Translations under genes and position numbers: made by a program
Origin: Myxococcales bacterium
Lineage (GTDB): Bacteria; Myxococcota_A; Polyangia; Haliangiales; Haliangiaceae
DNA: 64,000 nt
Assembly: GCA_016794525.1 (NCBI GenBank)
Contig: JAEUJY010000034.1
Span: 117,195 to 181,194, forward strand
Direction of reading: 5' to 3'
Shown here: one piece after another, positions 63,703 through 64,000 of the stretch
How positions within the stretch are numbered: the stretch's first letter is position 1
Layout: each line of letters begins with the position of its first letter
The notes under the pieces: model-generated
The model's database searches: none
What the model was told of the DNA's origin: nothing
What the model saw: only the letters and a program-made list of their open reading frames with translations

Positions 63703-64000
63703 TCAGCGCGCGTGGTCGGCGAGCACGTGGCGGTCGCGGATCGCGACGTGCTTGCGGTCGACCTGGACGGCGCCGGCGCGCGCGAGCCGCGCCAGCGCGC
63801 GGGACAGCGTCTCGGGCACCATGCCCAGGAGCGACGCCATCACCGCCCGCGGCACGTGGTGATCGTCGTCCTGGCGCGCGAGGAGCCAGCGCGCCACGCG
63901 CTGCACCGACGTGCCGTCGGCCGCGGCCGCGCGCGGGGGCGCCGCGCTGCGGGGGGCCCCCGTGTCCGCGGGCGCCAACCGCGCCGGCGGGCCGCGTGGT
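63703..64000 (-). CDS. Crp/Fnr-family transcriptional regulator (5' part outside window)
   Basis: The visible 98 C-terminal residues hold the Crp-type winged helix: VQRVARWLLARQDDD, HVPRAVMASLLGMVPETLSRALARLARAG, then the wing VQVDRKHVAIRDRHVLAD. The recognition helix has E-T-L-S-R, matching the Glu/Ser/Arg residues by which E. coli FNR (E-T-I-S-R) reads TTGAT half-sites and unlike the Crp R-E-T-V-G-R type. The sensory domain and any FNR cluster cysteines lie beyond 64000. It is convergent with the cytochrome operon and is the obvious candidate to bind the three FNR-like operators in this window. Confidence 0.87.
   Translation of the reverse strand, partial: PRGPPARLAPADTGAPRSAAPPRAAAADGTSVQRVARWLLARQDDDHHVPRAVMASLLGMVPETLSRALARLARAGAVQVDRKHVAIRDRHVLADHAR

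Overview
The window is about three-quarters G+C and reads like a Myxococcota chromosome. The signs are many lipoproteins with Asp/Ala/Pro-rich linkers after the lipobox, an FHA-type sigma-54 activator, a membrane Ser/Thr kinase, an RHS protein, GTGA/ATGA gene overlaps and frequent start codons without a Shine-Dalgarno. The phylum is an inference. No rRNA, tRNA, CRISPR array or insertion sequence was recognised.

Layout. 1-12.3 kb: a truncated sigma-54 activator, lipoproteins, a DUF3686 giant ATPase with YqiK-like flotillin and YqiJ-like membrane protein, and phosphofructokinase. 12.5-16.3 kb: an autoregulated-looking ArsR/SRPBCC pair and hypothetical genes. 16.3-20.8 kb: small immunity-like genes around an RHS protein whose C-terminal tip is compositionally foreign. 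21-24.8 kb: an AhpD-like selenoprotein, a nucleotidyltransferase pair and acyl-CoA enzymes. 24.9-33.0 kb: a module of AAA+ ATPase, 1,684-residue repeat/coiled-coil/zincin protein and lipoprotein. 33-38.2 kb: kinase, scramblase-like, GIDE-like, LytM and CDGSH proteins and a SelU-like selenoprotein. 38.2-53.8 kb: a complete-looking class I (ATP-dependent) benzoyl-CoA reductase pathway (oah, had, dch, bcrCBAD), with a ketosynthase/ThDP-enzyme/GMC oxidase set downstream of oah and a DRE-TIM (HMGL-like) enzyme downstream of bcrD. 53.8-63.7 kb: two divergent operons of lipoproteins, haem-motif proteins and a DUF3570 outer-membrane barrel. A Crp/Fnr regulator is cut by the right edge.

Two results stand out. 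First, two thiol-redox genes are each interrupted by a single in-frame TGA exactly where homologues have a redox cysteine (21763-21765 on the minus strand; 37838-37840 on the plus strand). Each TGA is followed by a hairpin with an AGUU-type loop at SECIS distance, so both are probably selenoproteins that ordinary gene calling would split. Second, three FNR-like palindromes (TTGAC-N4-G/ATCAA) lie with their centres 41.5 bp from the start codons of oah, had and a lipoprotein gene, and 42.5 bp from the start of the large haem-motif protein. None of those four genes has a Shine-Dalgarno. This fits class II FNR-type activation of leaderless mRNAs.

Working model (inference): under low oxygen an FNR-type activator, perhaps the one at the right edge, switches on reductive benzoyl-CoA degradation, a linked unknown acyl/ketosynthase pathway, and an outer-membrane/lipoprotein haem system that may dispose of the electrons.
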